From contig JAPUIP010000243.1 of the NCBI GenBank assembly GCA_027296925.1, positions 1 to 6,950 on the forward strand: a stretch of DNA of 6,950 nt. Reading direction: 5' to 3'. Shown piece by piece: positions 1 through 6,154 of the stretch. Position 1 is the first letter of the stretch. Each line of letters begins with the position of its first letter. The DNA is from Candidatus Poribacteria bacterium. Lineage in GTDB: Bacteria; Poribacteria; WGA-4E; PCPOR2b. The position numbers were made by a program, and so were the translations under genes. The notes beneath the pieces were generated by a model. The model was not told where the DNA came from and made no database searches. It saw only the letters and a list, made by a program, of their open reading frames with translations.

Positions 1-47
1 AATCCACAAACAGCAGCACAGTTTAGCAGGTATAGCTGATCTATCGG

Positions 48-134
48 TTACTTTCCCGTAAACTTAATCACCGATATTGCTCCGCTTCCACTCGCCAGAA
101 CAGCATAGTCTCCAGACCCATGTACCCGACGCAT
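48..134 (-). other. Doubtful 28-codon reading frame after the dehydrogenase
   Basis: A short frame (ATG at 134, TAA at 48) lies just downstream of the hydroxyacid dehydrogenase. It is in the same frame as the dehydrogenase, separated from it by the TAA at 147 and four sense codons. It encodes a glycine/serine-rich stretch (SGDYAVLASGSGAISVIKF in its middle). I see no Shine-Dalgarno sequence and recognise no family. It may be chance, a decayed 3' tail of the dehydrogenase frame, or a readthrough extension. The rest of 1-146 shows no gene and no clear terminator. Confidence 0.15.
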
Positions 135-146
135 TATTTTAAGCCT

Positions 147-1184
147 TTACCCGTCTCGATATTTCGCCAACTTTTCCTGAAATGCCTTTCGCTCGAGCAC
201 TTCCTGGTTAACGACGTTGTCTGGAATTTCGCCCCGTGAAACCTGTATGGCTTTCTGACAATTCAGCCGGCCGATGTCTCGGTAGCACTCTTCCGTCAGG
301 GCAATGGCGTGGGGAGACAGAATGACGTTATCCAGTTCTAACAACGGGTCATCGGGTGCAATTGGCTCTTGTTCGAAGACATCAATGCCCGCCCCGCGGA
401 TGCGCCCATCCCGCAACACTTGCGTTAGCGCACGCTGATCGACGATGGGGCCGCGCGCCGTGTTGATGAAAAACGCTGTCAGTTTCATGAGCGCAAATTC
501 ATCGGCGCCGATCAGTCCGGTTGTCTCGTCAGTGAGCGGGCAGCAGACGCACACATAATCGGACTCTTGCAGCAAAGTCGGAAGTTCGACAATCTCCACG
601 TTCAACGATTTGGCAAGCTCCGGCGACAGATAGGGGTCATAGGTCAAAAACCGCATACCGAACGGCTGTAGCAAGCGAAACAGCTCACTGGAGATGTTCC
701 CGAGCCCAATCGATCCGAGTGTCCGGTCCCTCAGGTCCACGCCAACCTCCAACTCGTGACGCCAAGTCCCGGCACGTACCGCCCGATCGTGCCCGAAAAT
801 AGATTTCGAGAGCGCAAACATGAGACCGATGATCCCCTCCGCCACAGGGCGACGCACACCACTTGGCGTAATCGCGACCATAACGTTTGCCTCCGTCGCG
901 GCCTGAAGGTCCACGTTATCGTAACCGACTCCGTGCCGTGCAAGGAGGATTAAGCGATCCGCGCCCTCAAAGGTCTCACGGGGATAAGTCCCGCCGAGGG
1001 CGATGAAGGCATCCAGCCCGCGTATCTCGTCTGGCGGAACAATTGGCAGATCTCGCTTGATAAAGGTATATTCGATGTGCGGCTCCCTTTCGAGGAGCTC
1101 TAGTCCAACATCTTTGAAGCGGACTTTGCCATCGGCTCCGAGGAAGCCGGGGGTGAGTCCAACACGGAATATTTCGGGCGTCAT
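147..1184 (-). CDS. D-isomer-specific 2-hydroxyacid dehydrogenase (phosphoglycerate dehydrogenase-like)
   Basis: A 345-residue cytosolic NAD(P)-dependent oxidoreductase of the D-2-hydroxyacid dehydrogenase family, which interconverts 2-hydroxy acids and 2-oxo acids. The N-terminal and C-terminal segments form the substrate domain; the Rossmann nucleotide domain spans about residues 115-300. The family's catalytic triad is visible: Arg244 in NTARGPIVD, Glu273 in FEQEP and His292 in SPHAIALTEE. The nucleotide loop reads GLGNIS (160-165), so Ser165 replaces the third glycine of the usual GxGxxG. The length fits a short-form enzyme without the ACT domain of many SerA proteins, so serine biosynthesis is not implied. 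ATG at 1184 is chosen because AAGAGGA (1191-1197) sits 6 bases upstream. It starts 38 bp after the coaD stop, so the two are probably cotranscribed. The substrate is unknown; sugar-acid or hydroxypyruvate/glyoxylate-type substrates are possible. Confidence 0.92.
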   Translation of the reverse strand: MTPEIFRVGLTPGFLGADGKVRFKDVGLELLEREPHIEYTFIKRDLPIVPPDEIRGLDAFIALGGTYPRETFEGADRLILLARHGVGYDNVDLQAATEANVMVAITPSGVRRPVAEGIIGLMFALSKSIFGHDRAVRAGTWRHELEVGVDLRDRTLGSIGLGNISSELFRLLQPFGMRFLTYDPYLSPELAKSLNVEIVELPTLLQESDYVCVCCPLTDETTGLIGADEFALMKLTAFFINTARGPIVDQRALTQVLRDGRIRGAGIDVFEQEPIAPDDPLLELDNVILSPHAIALTEECYRDIGRLNCQKAIQVSRGEIPDNVVNQEVLERKAFQEKLAKYRDG

Positions 1185-1222
1185 AAATTTTCCTCTTCCA
1201 AATTGTTCAATCCACGTACTGC

Positions 1223-1741
1223 TCAGCTCTCGGACGAACCATACTTTTTCCGTAACATCTTCACAACAACGGGCGGCACCATCTCCAACAGCTTTTCGTC
1301 GCTGATGCTTCCTCCCCCCATCTCTGCCACCTGCACCACCAAGGTCGAACTCAAATGGGCGTACCTGATATTCGGCATCATAAACAGAGTATCCACCTGT
1401 GGGGCGATTTGACGATTCATAAGCGCCGTTTGAAATTCGTATTCAAAATCGGAGAATTCCCGTAACCCCCGAATAATCGCGGCCCCTCCGTGCTCTTGCG
1501 CATATTGTGCTGTGAGGCCGGAGTACTGATCGATGGTGACATGCGGATAAGGCTGGGTCACTGCCTCCAACATTTCAATCCGTTCCTCAAGGGAAAAACG
1601 GGGCGGTTTGGTGGGATTGATGCCGATCGCAACAATCAACTCATCGAAAACTGAAAGCTTGGAAACCCGATCAATCAGATCCACGTGCCCATTTGTAAGG
1701 GGATCAAAACTGCCGGGGTAGATCGCAATTTTTCTCGACAA
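1223..1741 (-). CDS. coaD: Phosphopantetheine adenylyltransferase CoaD
   Basis: A 172-residue cytosolic enzyme that transfers AMP from ATP to 4'-phosphopantetheine, giving dephospho-CoA, the penultimate step of coenzyme A synthesis. The nucleotidyltransferase signature is clear: YPGSFDPLTNGH at 8-19 contains the T/HxGH motif (Thr16, His19). NPTKPPRFSLEER (42-54), IIRGLR (89-94) and SSTLV (131-135, the ISSxxVR-like ATP site) follow in family order. Length is slightly above the usual ~160 residues because of a short C-terminal tail. The start codon is TTG (1739-1741). It is supported by a strong Shine-Dalgarno AAAGGAG (1749-1755) 7 bases upstream and by the family N-terminus, which begins two or three residues before the IAIYPGSFDP strand. 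A promoter lies ahead at 1804-1833. The gene is followed after 38 bp by the hydroxyacid dehydrogenase; no functional link between the two is obvious. Confidence 0.97.
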   Translation of the reverse strand: MSRKIAIYPGSFDPLTNGHVDLIDRVSKLSVFDELIVAIGINPTKPPRFSLEERIEMLEAVTQPYPHVTIDQYSGLTAQYAQEHGGAAIIRGLREFSDFEYEFQTALMNRQIAPQVDTLFMMPNIRYAHLSSTLVVQVAEMGGGSISDEKLLEMVPPVVVKMLRKKYGSSES

Positions 1742-1748
1742 GGATTGA

Positions 1749-1755
1749 CTCCTTT
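1749..1755 (-). promoter_or_regulatory. Shine-Dalgarno that decides the coaD TTG start
   Basis: AAAGGAG on the minus strand, 7 bases before TTG at 1741. No in-frame ATG is near the conserved N-terminus, so this site fixes the unusual TTG start. Confidence 0.85.
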
Positions 1756-1803
1756 CGATGCCCGTTCAATGAAAACCGCTACTGAACACCTGAAAATATC
1801 GCA

Positions 1804-1833
1804 ATCTTAACACACCACTGTTGTATCCGTCAA
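1804..1833 (-). promoter_or_regulatory. Predicted sigma70-type promoter for coaD and the dehydrogenase
   Basis: The minus strand has TTGACG (1828-1833) as a -35 element and TAAGAT (1804-1809) as a -10 element with an 18-base spacer. These match the consensus at 5 of 6 and 4 of 6 positions. Transcription would start near 1797, giving a leader of about 55 bases before the coaD TTG. It lies in the 177-bp gap between the SDR stop (1919) and coaD, the one sizeable gap in this half of the window. No clear intrinsic terminator for the SDR operon was seen in the same gap. Confidence 0.55.
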
Positions 1834-1918
1834 CCCCAAAATCTTTCTGGTAAAAAACTCCAACCGTAACGCAAGACGCCATCTTATGCCACAACAGCAA
1901 GCAATCCCAGAATTTGCT

Positions 1919-2710
1919 CTATCGCTCGGGAAGGAGGGCCATCAGGCCGCCATCAATGGTGAAGTTCGCGCCGGTGATATTGGCAGCTCTCTCACTGCAC
2001 AAAAACAGCGCCAGTTCAGCGATTTCTTGCGGCGACGTAAAGCGTTGCGTAGGGTATTGCGAGCGCCAAAGATGCCATTGATCTTCCGGGGTACGCCCAA
2101 ACCGTTCCGCGTTCTGATTCACCGCCGCCTCCAGCAACGGAGTTTCCACCGAACCGGGAGAGATGGCATTGGCGCGAATGCCGTGTTTGGCGAGATCGAT
2201 CGCTTCGCTCCGGGTCAGCGACAGGAGAGCGGCTTTAGTCACCGAATAAACCATCTCTTGCTCTTGGTTGGCCAAACCCGACACCGAGGCGATATTGAGA
2301 ATGGCCCCGCCGTGTGGCTTCATGTGCGGTACGGCATACTTCGCCATCAAGAAAGCGGAGGTGAGATTCACCGCCAGTGTCCGATTCCACATCGAAAGCG
2401 GCAGTGATTGAACATCTCCCGGGCAATCGACAATACCCACCGTATTGATGAGGCAATCAATTCTACCGAAAGTTTTTGAAACCGTCTCGCAGAAGGAACG
2501 CACCGGATCTTCATCGGATACATCAATGTCCGAACTGTAGACACTTGCCCCGTGCTGCCGGCATTTGTCAGCCGTGCGCGAGAGGTTCTCTGTACGAATA
2601 TCGCAAAGCCCAAGCCGCGCGCCGGCTTGAGCAAACGCTTCGGCGATCACCTCTCCGATACCACCGCACGCCCCAGTGAGGATGACCACCTTCTCGGCAT
2701 AGTTTTCCAT
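1919..2710 (-). CDS. Short-chain dehydrogenase/reductase (SDR), downstream copy
   Basis: A 263-residue classical SDR, a cytosolic NAD(P)-dependent oxidoreductase. Motifs in order: TGACGGIG (12-19, cofactor glycine loop), Asp37 at the end of the second strand (LGLCDIR, which favours NAD(H) over NADP(H)), Asn115 (VNLTS), Ser142 (NIASVSG), and the Tyr155-x-x-x-Lys159 catalytic pair (YSVTK). SPGSVETP (184-191) and a C-terminal ANFTIDGG complete the pattern. The NNAG structural motif is changed to NTVG (89-92). ATG at 2710 is preceded by GGAGG (2719-2723) at 8 bases. It begins 52 bp after the other SDR gene and is clearly in the same operon, but the two proteins differ substantially and are not a recent duplication. 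The preceding enolase-family remnant suggests sugar or sugar-acid oxidation. Substrate specificity cannot be read from the sequence; a 3-oxoacyl-ACP reductase role is less likely because of the Asp37 and the context. Confidence 0.93.
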   Translation of the reverse strand: MENYAEKVVILTGACGGIGEVIAEAFAQAGARLGLCDIRTENLSRTADKCRQHGASVYSSDIDVSDEDPVRSFCETVSKTFGRIDCLINTVGIVDCPGDVQSLPLSMWNRTLAVNLTSAFLMAKYAVPHMKPHGGAILNIASVSGLANQEQEMVYSVTKAALLSLTRSEAIDLAKHGIRANAISPGSVETPLLEAAVNQNAERFGRTPEDQWHLWRSQYPTQRFTSPQEIAELALFLCSERAANITGANFTIDGGLMALLPER

Positions 2711-2762
2711 GGTTTATGCCTCCGGAAAAATGGGTCCAATGACATGTTCGCACACGCTCCCT

Positions 2763-3590
2763 TCAGCGCACCACCAAACCGCCGGAGACCACAACCGTTT
2801 CACCGGCGATCTCCGAGGCATCATCACTCGCCAAAAACGCCACCACATTGGCGATGTCTTCGGGCTGCTGAAGCCGTCCCAGGGGGATGGACGCACGACG
2901 ACGGTTTAACAGCTCCCCGGCCGCGAGCCCCATCTCCTTGACGCCAATCTCCTCGTCGAGTCCCCAGTTGAACGCCGTATCGACAATACCCGGCGCGATG
3001 GCGTTGACCGTGATGCCGTATTCAGCCAGCTTTGCCGCCGCCACCTTGGTCAGGTTGATGATCGCCGCTTTGCACGCAGCGTAAGGCGGGGAATAGGTCA
3101 TCCCCCCAGCAATGCCAGCCACGGAGGCGATATTGATGATCGTGCCACGTTTTTGCGTCATCATGTGCTTGGCCGCTTCCTGCATGTAAAAGTAAGGGCC
3201 CTTGAGGTTCAGGTCGACCGTCCAGTCCCATGTTTCTTCGGTGACGCCTGGAAACGGCTGCACCCGGATGCCCCCGGCATTGTTGACCATAATATCGATG
3301 CGCCCGTATGCGGTGACCGCCGCCTGGACAAAACGCGCCGCGTCCGCCACGTTAGCCGCATCGAAGGTTCCCGTGGCGATTTGGGCGCCGGTCGTTTTGA
3401 CGTCACGCTCGAGTTGCTCCAGGAGCCCTGATTGGATATCGCTGGCAAAAACCGACGCCCCTTCTTGAGCCAATCGCATGGCGATGGCCCGGCCAATTCC
3501 TTGCCCCGCGCCGGTAACCGCTGCCACCTTGTCCACCAATCGCCGGGCGCTCGGCTGCCCAGCGTCAACCTGTTGACTCGCTTGTTCCAT
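2763..3590 (-). CDS. Short-chain dehydrogenase/reductase (SDR), upstream copy
   Basis: A 275-residue classical SDR. It shows TGAGQGIG (26-33), Asp51 after the second strand (FASDI, suggesting NAD(H) preference), NNAG (103-106), Asn128 (DLNLK), Ser156 (NIASVAG) and the Tyr170-x-x-x-Lys174 pair (YAACK). APGIVDT (199-205) and the closing VVVSGG (266-271) are typical of the family. Relative to the usual start, there is an N-terminal extension of about 17 polar residues before LVDKVAAVTG. ATG at 3590 is supported by AAGGAGG (3599-3605) 8 bases upstream. The gene starts 38 bp after the stop of a truncated enolase-superfamily gene and precedes a second SDR, the arrangement of a sugar-acid catabolic operon. 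With the first gene destroyed I see no convincing promoter of its own; readthrough from nadB may now express it. The exact substrate is unknown. Confidence 0.94.
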   Translation of the reverse strand: MEQASQQVDAGQPSARRLVDKVAAVTGAGQGIGRAIAMRLAQEGASVFASDIQSGLLEQLERDVKTTGAQIATGTFDAANVADAARFVQAAVTAYGRIDIMVNNAGGIRVQPFPGVTEETWDWTVDLNLKGPYFYMQEAAKHMMTQKRGTIINIASVAGIAGGMTYSPPYAACKAAIINLTKVAAAKLAEYGITVNAIAPGIVDTAFNWGLDEEIGVKEMGLAAGELLNRRRASIPLGRLQQPEDIANVVAFLASDDASEIAGETVVVSGGLVVR

Positions 3591-3628
3591 CTTTGCTGCC
3601 TCCTTCTTCCATCTGCAACGCCTTCCCC

Positions 3629-3787
3629 TTACCCCACTCGATACCGTTCAACCGCATCCATATCCAGCTCCACACCCAGTCCGGGCCTTTCCGGAACTTT
3701 CGTGTGACCGTCTTTGACAACCAGTGGTTCAGCCAAAAGCGCACCCTCCAATAGCAGATTGGTGTTGCTGAGCATTGAGAGAAGGAG
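3629..3787 (-). pseudogene. 3' remnant of an enolase-superfamily (mandelate racemase/sugar-acid dehydratase) gene
   Basis: Only the last ~53 codons remain, ending at TAA 3629. The peptide carries the C-terminal signature of the mandelate racemase/muconate lactonizing family: SNTNLLLEGALLAEPLVV, then DGHTKVPERPGLGVELD and VERYRVG. The metal-binding and catalytic barrel residues, in the missing ~300 or more residues, are gone, so it cannot be functional. Homology begins near 3787, where it meets a recombinase remnant read in a different frame. The ATG at 3820 that opens this frame belongs to the recombinase part and has no biological meaning as a start. The 38-bp gap to the following SDR gene is the normal spacing of an operon, so the intact ancestor was probably the first gene of an enolase-SDR-SDR operon acting on a sugar acid. 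Confidence 0.75.
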
Positions 3788-3820
3788 GTCTTCCGCCTCG
3801 TCGCCCTCTCCGCTCAGCAA
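3765..3820. repeat. 9-bp inverted repeat bracketing the remnant junction
   Basis: TTGCTGAGC (3765-3773) and GCTCAGCAA (3812-3820) are perfect reverse complements separated by 38 bp. A second, overlapping pair, GCATTGA (3772-3778) and TCAATGC (3824-3830), is also perfect. The joint between recombinase and enolase remnants (about 3780-3790) lies between the arms. The repeat may have promoted the rearrangement, or be chance. Confidence 0.5.
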
Positions 3821-3988
3821 TCGTCAATGCTTCTTGGGTTGGTTTTGAAACCCGTTCGCGCTCAATTTCGGCCAAGGCGCCGAAGATTGTAGCTACCGCT
3901 TGGGATTGAGTGGAAGGTTGCCATTGAGATCGATGTTTTCTTTGAGAGCAACAAAATGAATTCCCTTCTTGCGGTTTGTGATCGAAAC
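3774..3988 (-). pseudogene. Frameshifted internal fragment of a serine recombinase (resolvase/invertase)
   Basis: Two adjacent reading frames together match the middle of a serine-recombinase catalytic domain. The first (3988 to about 3929) reads KKGIHFVALKENID, matching the family's 'KGI.FVSL.E.ID' strand. It stops at TAG 3893-3895. The second (3887 to 3774) reads IFGALAEIERERV and then RRGRRGGRPPSL, the long helix and basic arm preceding the DNA-binding domain. The 41 nt between the two blocks are not a multiple of three and about 8 nt longer than the usual spacing, so the gene is frameshifted. The N-terminal third with the catalytic serine and arginines, and the C-terminal helix-turn-helix, are both absent. 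Such enzymes resolve or invert DNA for transposons and phages, so this is the footprint of a former mobile element. It starts only ~12 bp after the nadB stop and ends fused to an enolase-family remnant. Confidence 0.72.
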
Positions 3989-3992
3989 TCTG

Positions 3993-4008
3993 TTTTCTGA
4001 TCAGAAAA
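3993..4008. repeat. 16-bp perfect palindrome on the nadB stop codon
   Basis: TTTTCTGATCAGAAAA is identical on both strands, centred between 4000 and 4001, and includes the nadB TGA (4001-4003). It stands at the border between nadB and the recombinase remnant. It has no loop and no following T-run, so a standard intrinsic terminator is unlikely. It could be a protein-binding site, a recombination half-site pair, or an insertion footprint. Confidence 0.6.
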
Positions 4009-5611
4009 GTCGCGGCGCACTGCGGCGGACGACGATATGCTGTTTCCACTGAGTATCATCCCGTTCCGGGAAATCCTCCCGGTAGTGCGCCCCACGGCTC
4101 TCGGTCCGTACGATTGCCGCGTCGGCAATCAACTTCGCAACGTTGAGCATATTTTGGAACTCGAATGCTTCGATGCTGTTCCAATAGCAATTTAGATCCA
4201 GTGTCTCCAATTTATCAACGGTGGCGTTCAGATCTCTTTCGTTCCTGAGAATTCCGGCGTTCTGCCACATCGTCTCTCGGATGCTCTCCTGTGCCGCGTG
4301 GAGGTCGAATTCCTGAGGCGCTGTCTGATGGGCTGAAGCTGCATCATCAGATCGAATCCGCATTCGTGTGTAATCTTCCTTGCGGATGGTCCGGGCGTAT
4401 TCAATTGCGGCTTTGGCAGCGCGTGTCCCAAACACAATACATTCAAGCAAGGAATTACTCGCCAGTCGATTCGCACCATGCACACCCGTACAAGCCACCT
4501 CACCGCAGGCATAAAGTCCTCGAATGTTCGTCTCCGCATTCAAGTTCGTGCGAACACCGCCCATCATAAAATGCGCACCAGATCTAACCGGAATGACATC
4601 GGTTGTAATATCGATGCCGTAGTGCTGGCATGTTTGATAGATTGTTGGGAAGCGATTCCTTATAAAATCGGGTTTCAAATGAGTCACATCCAGATAAACG
4701 CAAAGGGCACCTGTCAATTGCATCTCATTCAGGACGGCGCGGCTGACAACATCACGCGGCGCAAGGTCAGCCATCTCGTGGTATTTCCCCATAAACAACT
4801 CCCCCCGCGAATTAATCAAGACGCCACCTTCTCCGCGCAACGCTTCAGAGATCAGATAGTGCGGCGCGTCTATCAAGAAAAGGGTGGTTGGGTGAAACTG
4901 AACAAACTCCATATCCATCATTTCGCAGCCCGCCCGCCATGCAGCCGCAAAACCATCCCCCGTCGCAACATTAGGGTTGGATGTACATTGATAGATGCGC
5001 CCAAGCCCACCGGTCGCAAGGATGACCGCTTTGGCAAAAACGCAGTAAAGCGTATCCTCGATCAGCGCAATGACGCCGTAGCACGTATCGTCTTGCGTCA
5101 TCAAGTCAATAGCGAAGGCGTGCTCGATCACCTTCACCCCATCCTGCGATTTGAGGTGTCTGACCAATACATCTGTCGTCTCTTGTCCGGTCGCATCGCC
5201 GCGGTGGACAATCCGCCGCCGCTGATGCGCTGCTTCCATTGTGAAACCGAGGGTGTCTCCCTCCTTATCGAAGTTTGCTCCCCACTGGATCATCTCCAAG
5301 ACCCGTTGGATGCCTTCTTCGACCATGACCCCGACGGCGGTTTGGTCGCAAAGCCCAACCCCGGCTTTCAATGTATCCTCGACATGGAAAGCGATCGTGT
5401 CTTCCTTGCTCATCGCAACAGCGATACCACCCTGTGCATAGCGTGTGTTACTTTCTTTCAGCACGCTTTTGGTCATCAGCACCACATCGCCATGCTGATT
5501 GGCTTCAATCGCTGCCCTGAGTCCTGCACTCCCACTTCCAATCACCAGGAAATCGGTTTCAATTTTCGGCAATTTTGCTGAATCAAAACGGACAATATAT
5601 CGACGACTCAT
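4001..5611 (-). CDS. nadB: L-aspartate oxidase NadB
   Basis: A 536-residue FAD-dependent enzyme that oxidises L-aspartate to iminoaspartate, the first step of de novo NAD synthesis; NadA normally uses the product to make quinolinate. The FAD-binding loop VIGSGSAG is at 23-30, and SNTRYAQGGIA (54-64) is the flavin-contact segment. Glu126 (MEAAHQRRR) aligns with the aspartate-selective glutamate of E. coli NadB. His240 (QFHPTTL), Arg286/Arg291 (APRDVVSRA), His347 (SGAHFMMGGV) and Arg382 (GANRLASNSLLE) are the expected active-site residues. The helical C-terminal domain ends with ESRGAHYREDFPERD. Length matches the family (~540), so the stop at 4001 is intact despite the adjoining scar. ATG at 5611 is the first possible start, since an in-frame TAA lies upstream. 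Its Shine-Dalgarno is 29 bases away, with a hairpin between. No nadA or nadC is visible. It is probably cotranscribed with the thioesterase. Confidence 0.97.
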   Translation of the reverse strand: MSRRYIVRFDSAKLPKIETDFLVIGSGSAGLRAAIEANQHGDVVLMTKSVLKESNTRYAQGGIAVAMSKEDTIAFHVEDTLKAGVGLCDQTAVGVMVEEGIQRVLEMIQWGANFDKEGDTLGFTMEAAHQRRRIVHRGDATGQETTDVLVRHLKSQDGVKVIEHAFAIDLMTQDDTCYGVIALIEDTLYCVFAKAVILATGGLGRIYQCTSNPNVATGDGFAAAWRAGCEMMDMEFVQFHPTTLFLIDAPHYLISEALRGEGGVLINSRGELFMGKYHEMADLAPRDVVSRAVLNEMQLTGALCVYLDVTHLKPDFIRNRFPTIYQTCQHYGIDITTDVIPVRSGAHFMMGGVRTNLNAETNIRGLYACGEVACTGVHGANRLASNSLLECIVFGTRAAKAAIEYARTIRKEDYTRMRIRSDDAASAHQTAPQEFDLHAAQESIRETMWQNAGILRNERDLNATVDKLETLDLNCYWNSIEAFEFQNMLNVAKLIADAAIVRTESRGAHYREDFPERDDTQWKQHIVVRRSAPRLF

Positions 5612-5621
5612 GCGGATTTGA

Positions 5622-5645
5622 TGCGGTTACGAGAACCGCACCTCC
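5622..5645 (-). promoter_or_regulatory. nadB leader: Shine-Dalgarno followed by a perfect hairpin
   Basis: On the minus strand GGAGG (5641-5645) is followed at once by TGCGGTT-CTCGT-AACCGCA (5640 down to 5622), a perfect 7-bp stem with a 5-base loop. Ten bases (5612-5621) then separate the stem from the nadB ATG. Linear spacing of 29 bases is too long for initiation, but with the stem folded the effective spacing is about 10. The 5' arm could alternatively pair with CCGCAT, which overlaps the start codon. Function is an inference. Confidence 0.5.
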
Positions 5646-5702
5646 CATCCTTTCGTAAAGGCCCGAAACACACATCCCGATTCGCGGTTCATCAGGCAAA
5701 TC

Positions 5703-6113
5703 TTAGAAAACACCGGCGGCTCTCATGACCTTTCCGCTCCCCTCGGCAATCCGCGTTCCATCTTCCAACTCGATGTAGGCTTCAGCCGTGATGAGCCGCT
5801 TTGTCATTTTGATCCGATTGGCTGCGACGATCAGTCTGTCTCCGGTGTGTGCCGGTTTCTTGAACCGGACTTCGAGTTGTACGGTTACGGCGGGGGAATC
5901 AAAGCTTGCAATGCCAACGTAGGTGATGGCTTCGTCCAGGAGTGTGCTCAAGATGCCACCGTGGACGACGTCTGCCCAGCCCTGAAAATGGTCTGGCGGG
6001 GTACATTCAATGATGACTTGTGACCCATCGGGAGCAATATCCGGATGAACCTGCAATCCAAACGGATTCCCCTGGCCACAGGCAAAACAGCGATTATTGT
6101 TTCCAACACGCAT
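5703..6113 (-). CDS. PaaI-family hotdog-fold acyl-CoA thioesterase
   Basis: A 136-residue cytosolic protein of the 4HBT/PaaI hotdog superfamily, whose members hydrolyse acyl- or aryl-CoA thioesters. The core signature HGGILSTLLDEA lies at 51-62 with the probable catalytic Asp60. FQGWADVVHGG before it and VQLEVRFKKPAHTGD (78-92) after it are the usual strand segments of the single hotdog domain. The N-terminus carries NNNRCFACGQGNPFGL, a Cys-x-x-Cys pair (Cys9, Cys12) seen in many members of this subgroup. I chose ATG 6111-6113: AGAGG (6121-6125) is 7 bases ahead of it. A TTG codon directly before it (6114-6116) is also possible but has only 4-base spacing. A promoter lies just upstream. nadB follows after 91 bp without an obvious terminator, so cotranscription is likely. 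The substrate is unknown; detoxification or recycling of CoA thioesters is a reasonable guess. Confidence 0.9.
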   Translation of the reverse strand: MRVGNNNRCFACGQGNPFGLQVHPDIAPDGSQVIIECTPPDHFQGWADVVHGGILSTLLDEAITYVGIASFDSPAVTVQLEVRFKKPAHTGDRLIVAANRIKMTKRLITAEAYIELEDGTRIAEGSGKVMRAAGVF

Positions 6114-6154
6114 CAATCAGCCTCTGTGAAATTCTCCAGCTTACATCGGTTCGT

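Noticed and set aside
1742..1918. Intrinsic terminator after the SDR operon (T-run near 1854-1859 on the minus strand)
   Set aside because: The six-base T-run is not preceded by a convincing GC-rich stem; only weak 5-bp pairings were found.
1886..2407. 173-codon plus-strand open frame opposite the downstream SDR
   Set aside because: Its arginine/proline-rich, low-complexity translation is typical of a shadow frame, and the SDR on the other strand has all family motifs.
3729..4049. A single 106-codon minus-strand gene starting inside the nadB 3' end
   Set aside because: Only residues ~55-92 match a protein family. The start lies within nadB and the remaining residues are out of frame with both flanking homologies, so this is part of the recombinase pseudogene.
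3862..4128. 88-codon minus-strand frame across the nadB end and the scar
   Set aside because: Its translation is unrelated to any family; it is the wrong frame of both nadB and the recombinase remnant.
4478..5581. 367-codon plus-strand open frame opposite nadB
   Set aside because: It is antisense to a fully conserved nadB, has no recognisable domain or credible start site, and its composition is what mirroring nadB codons would give.
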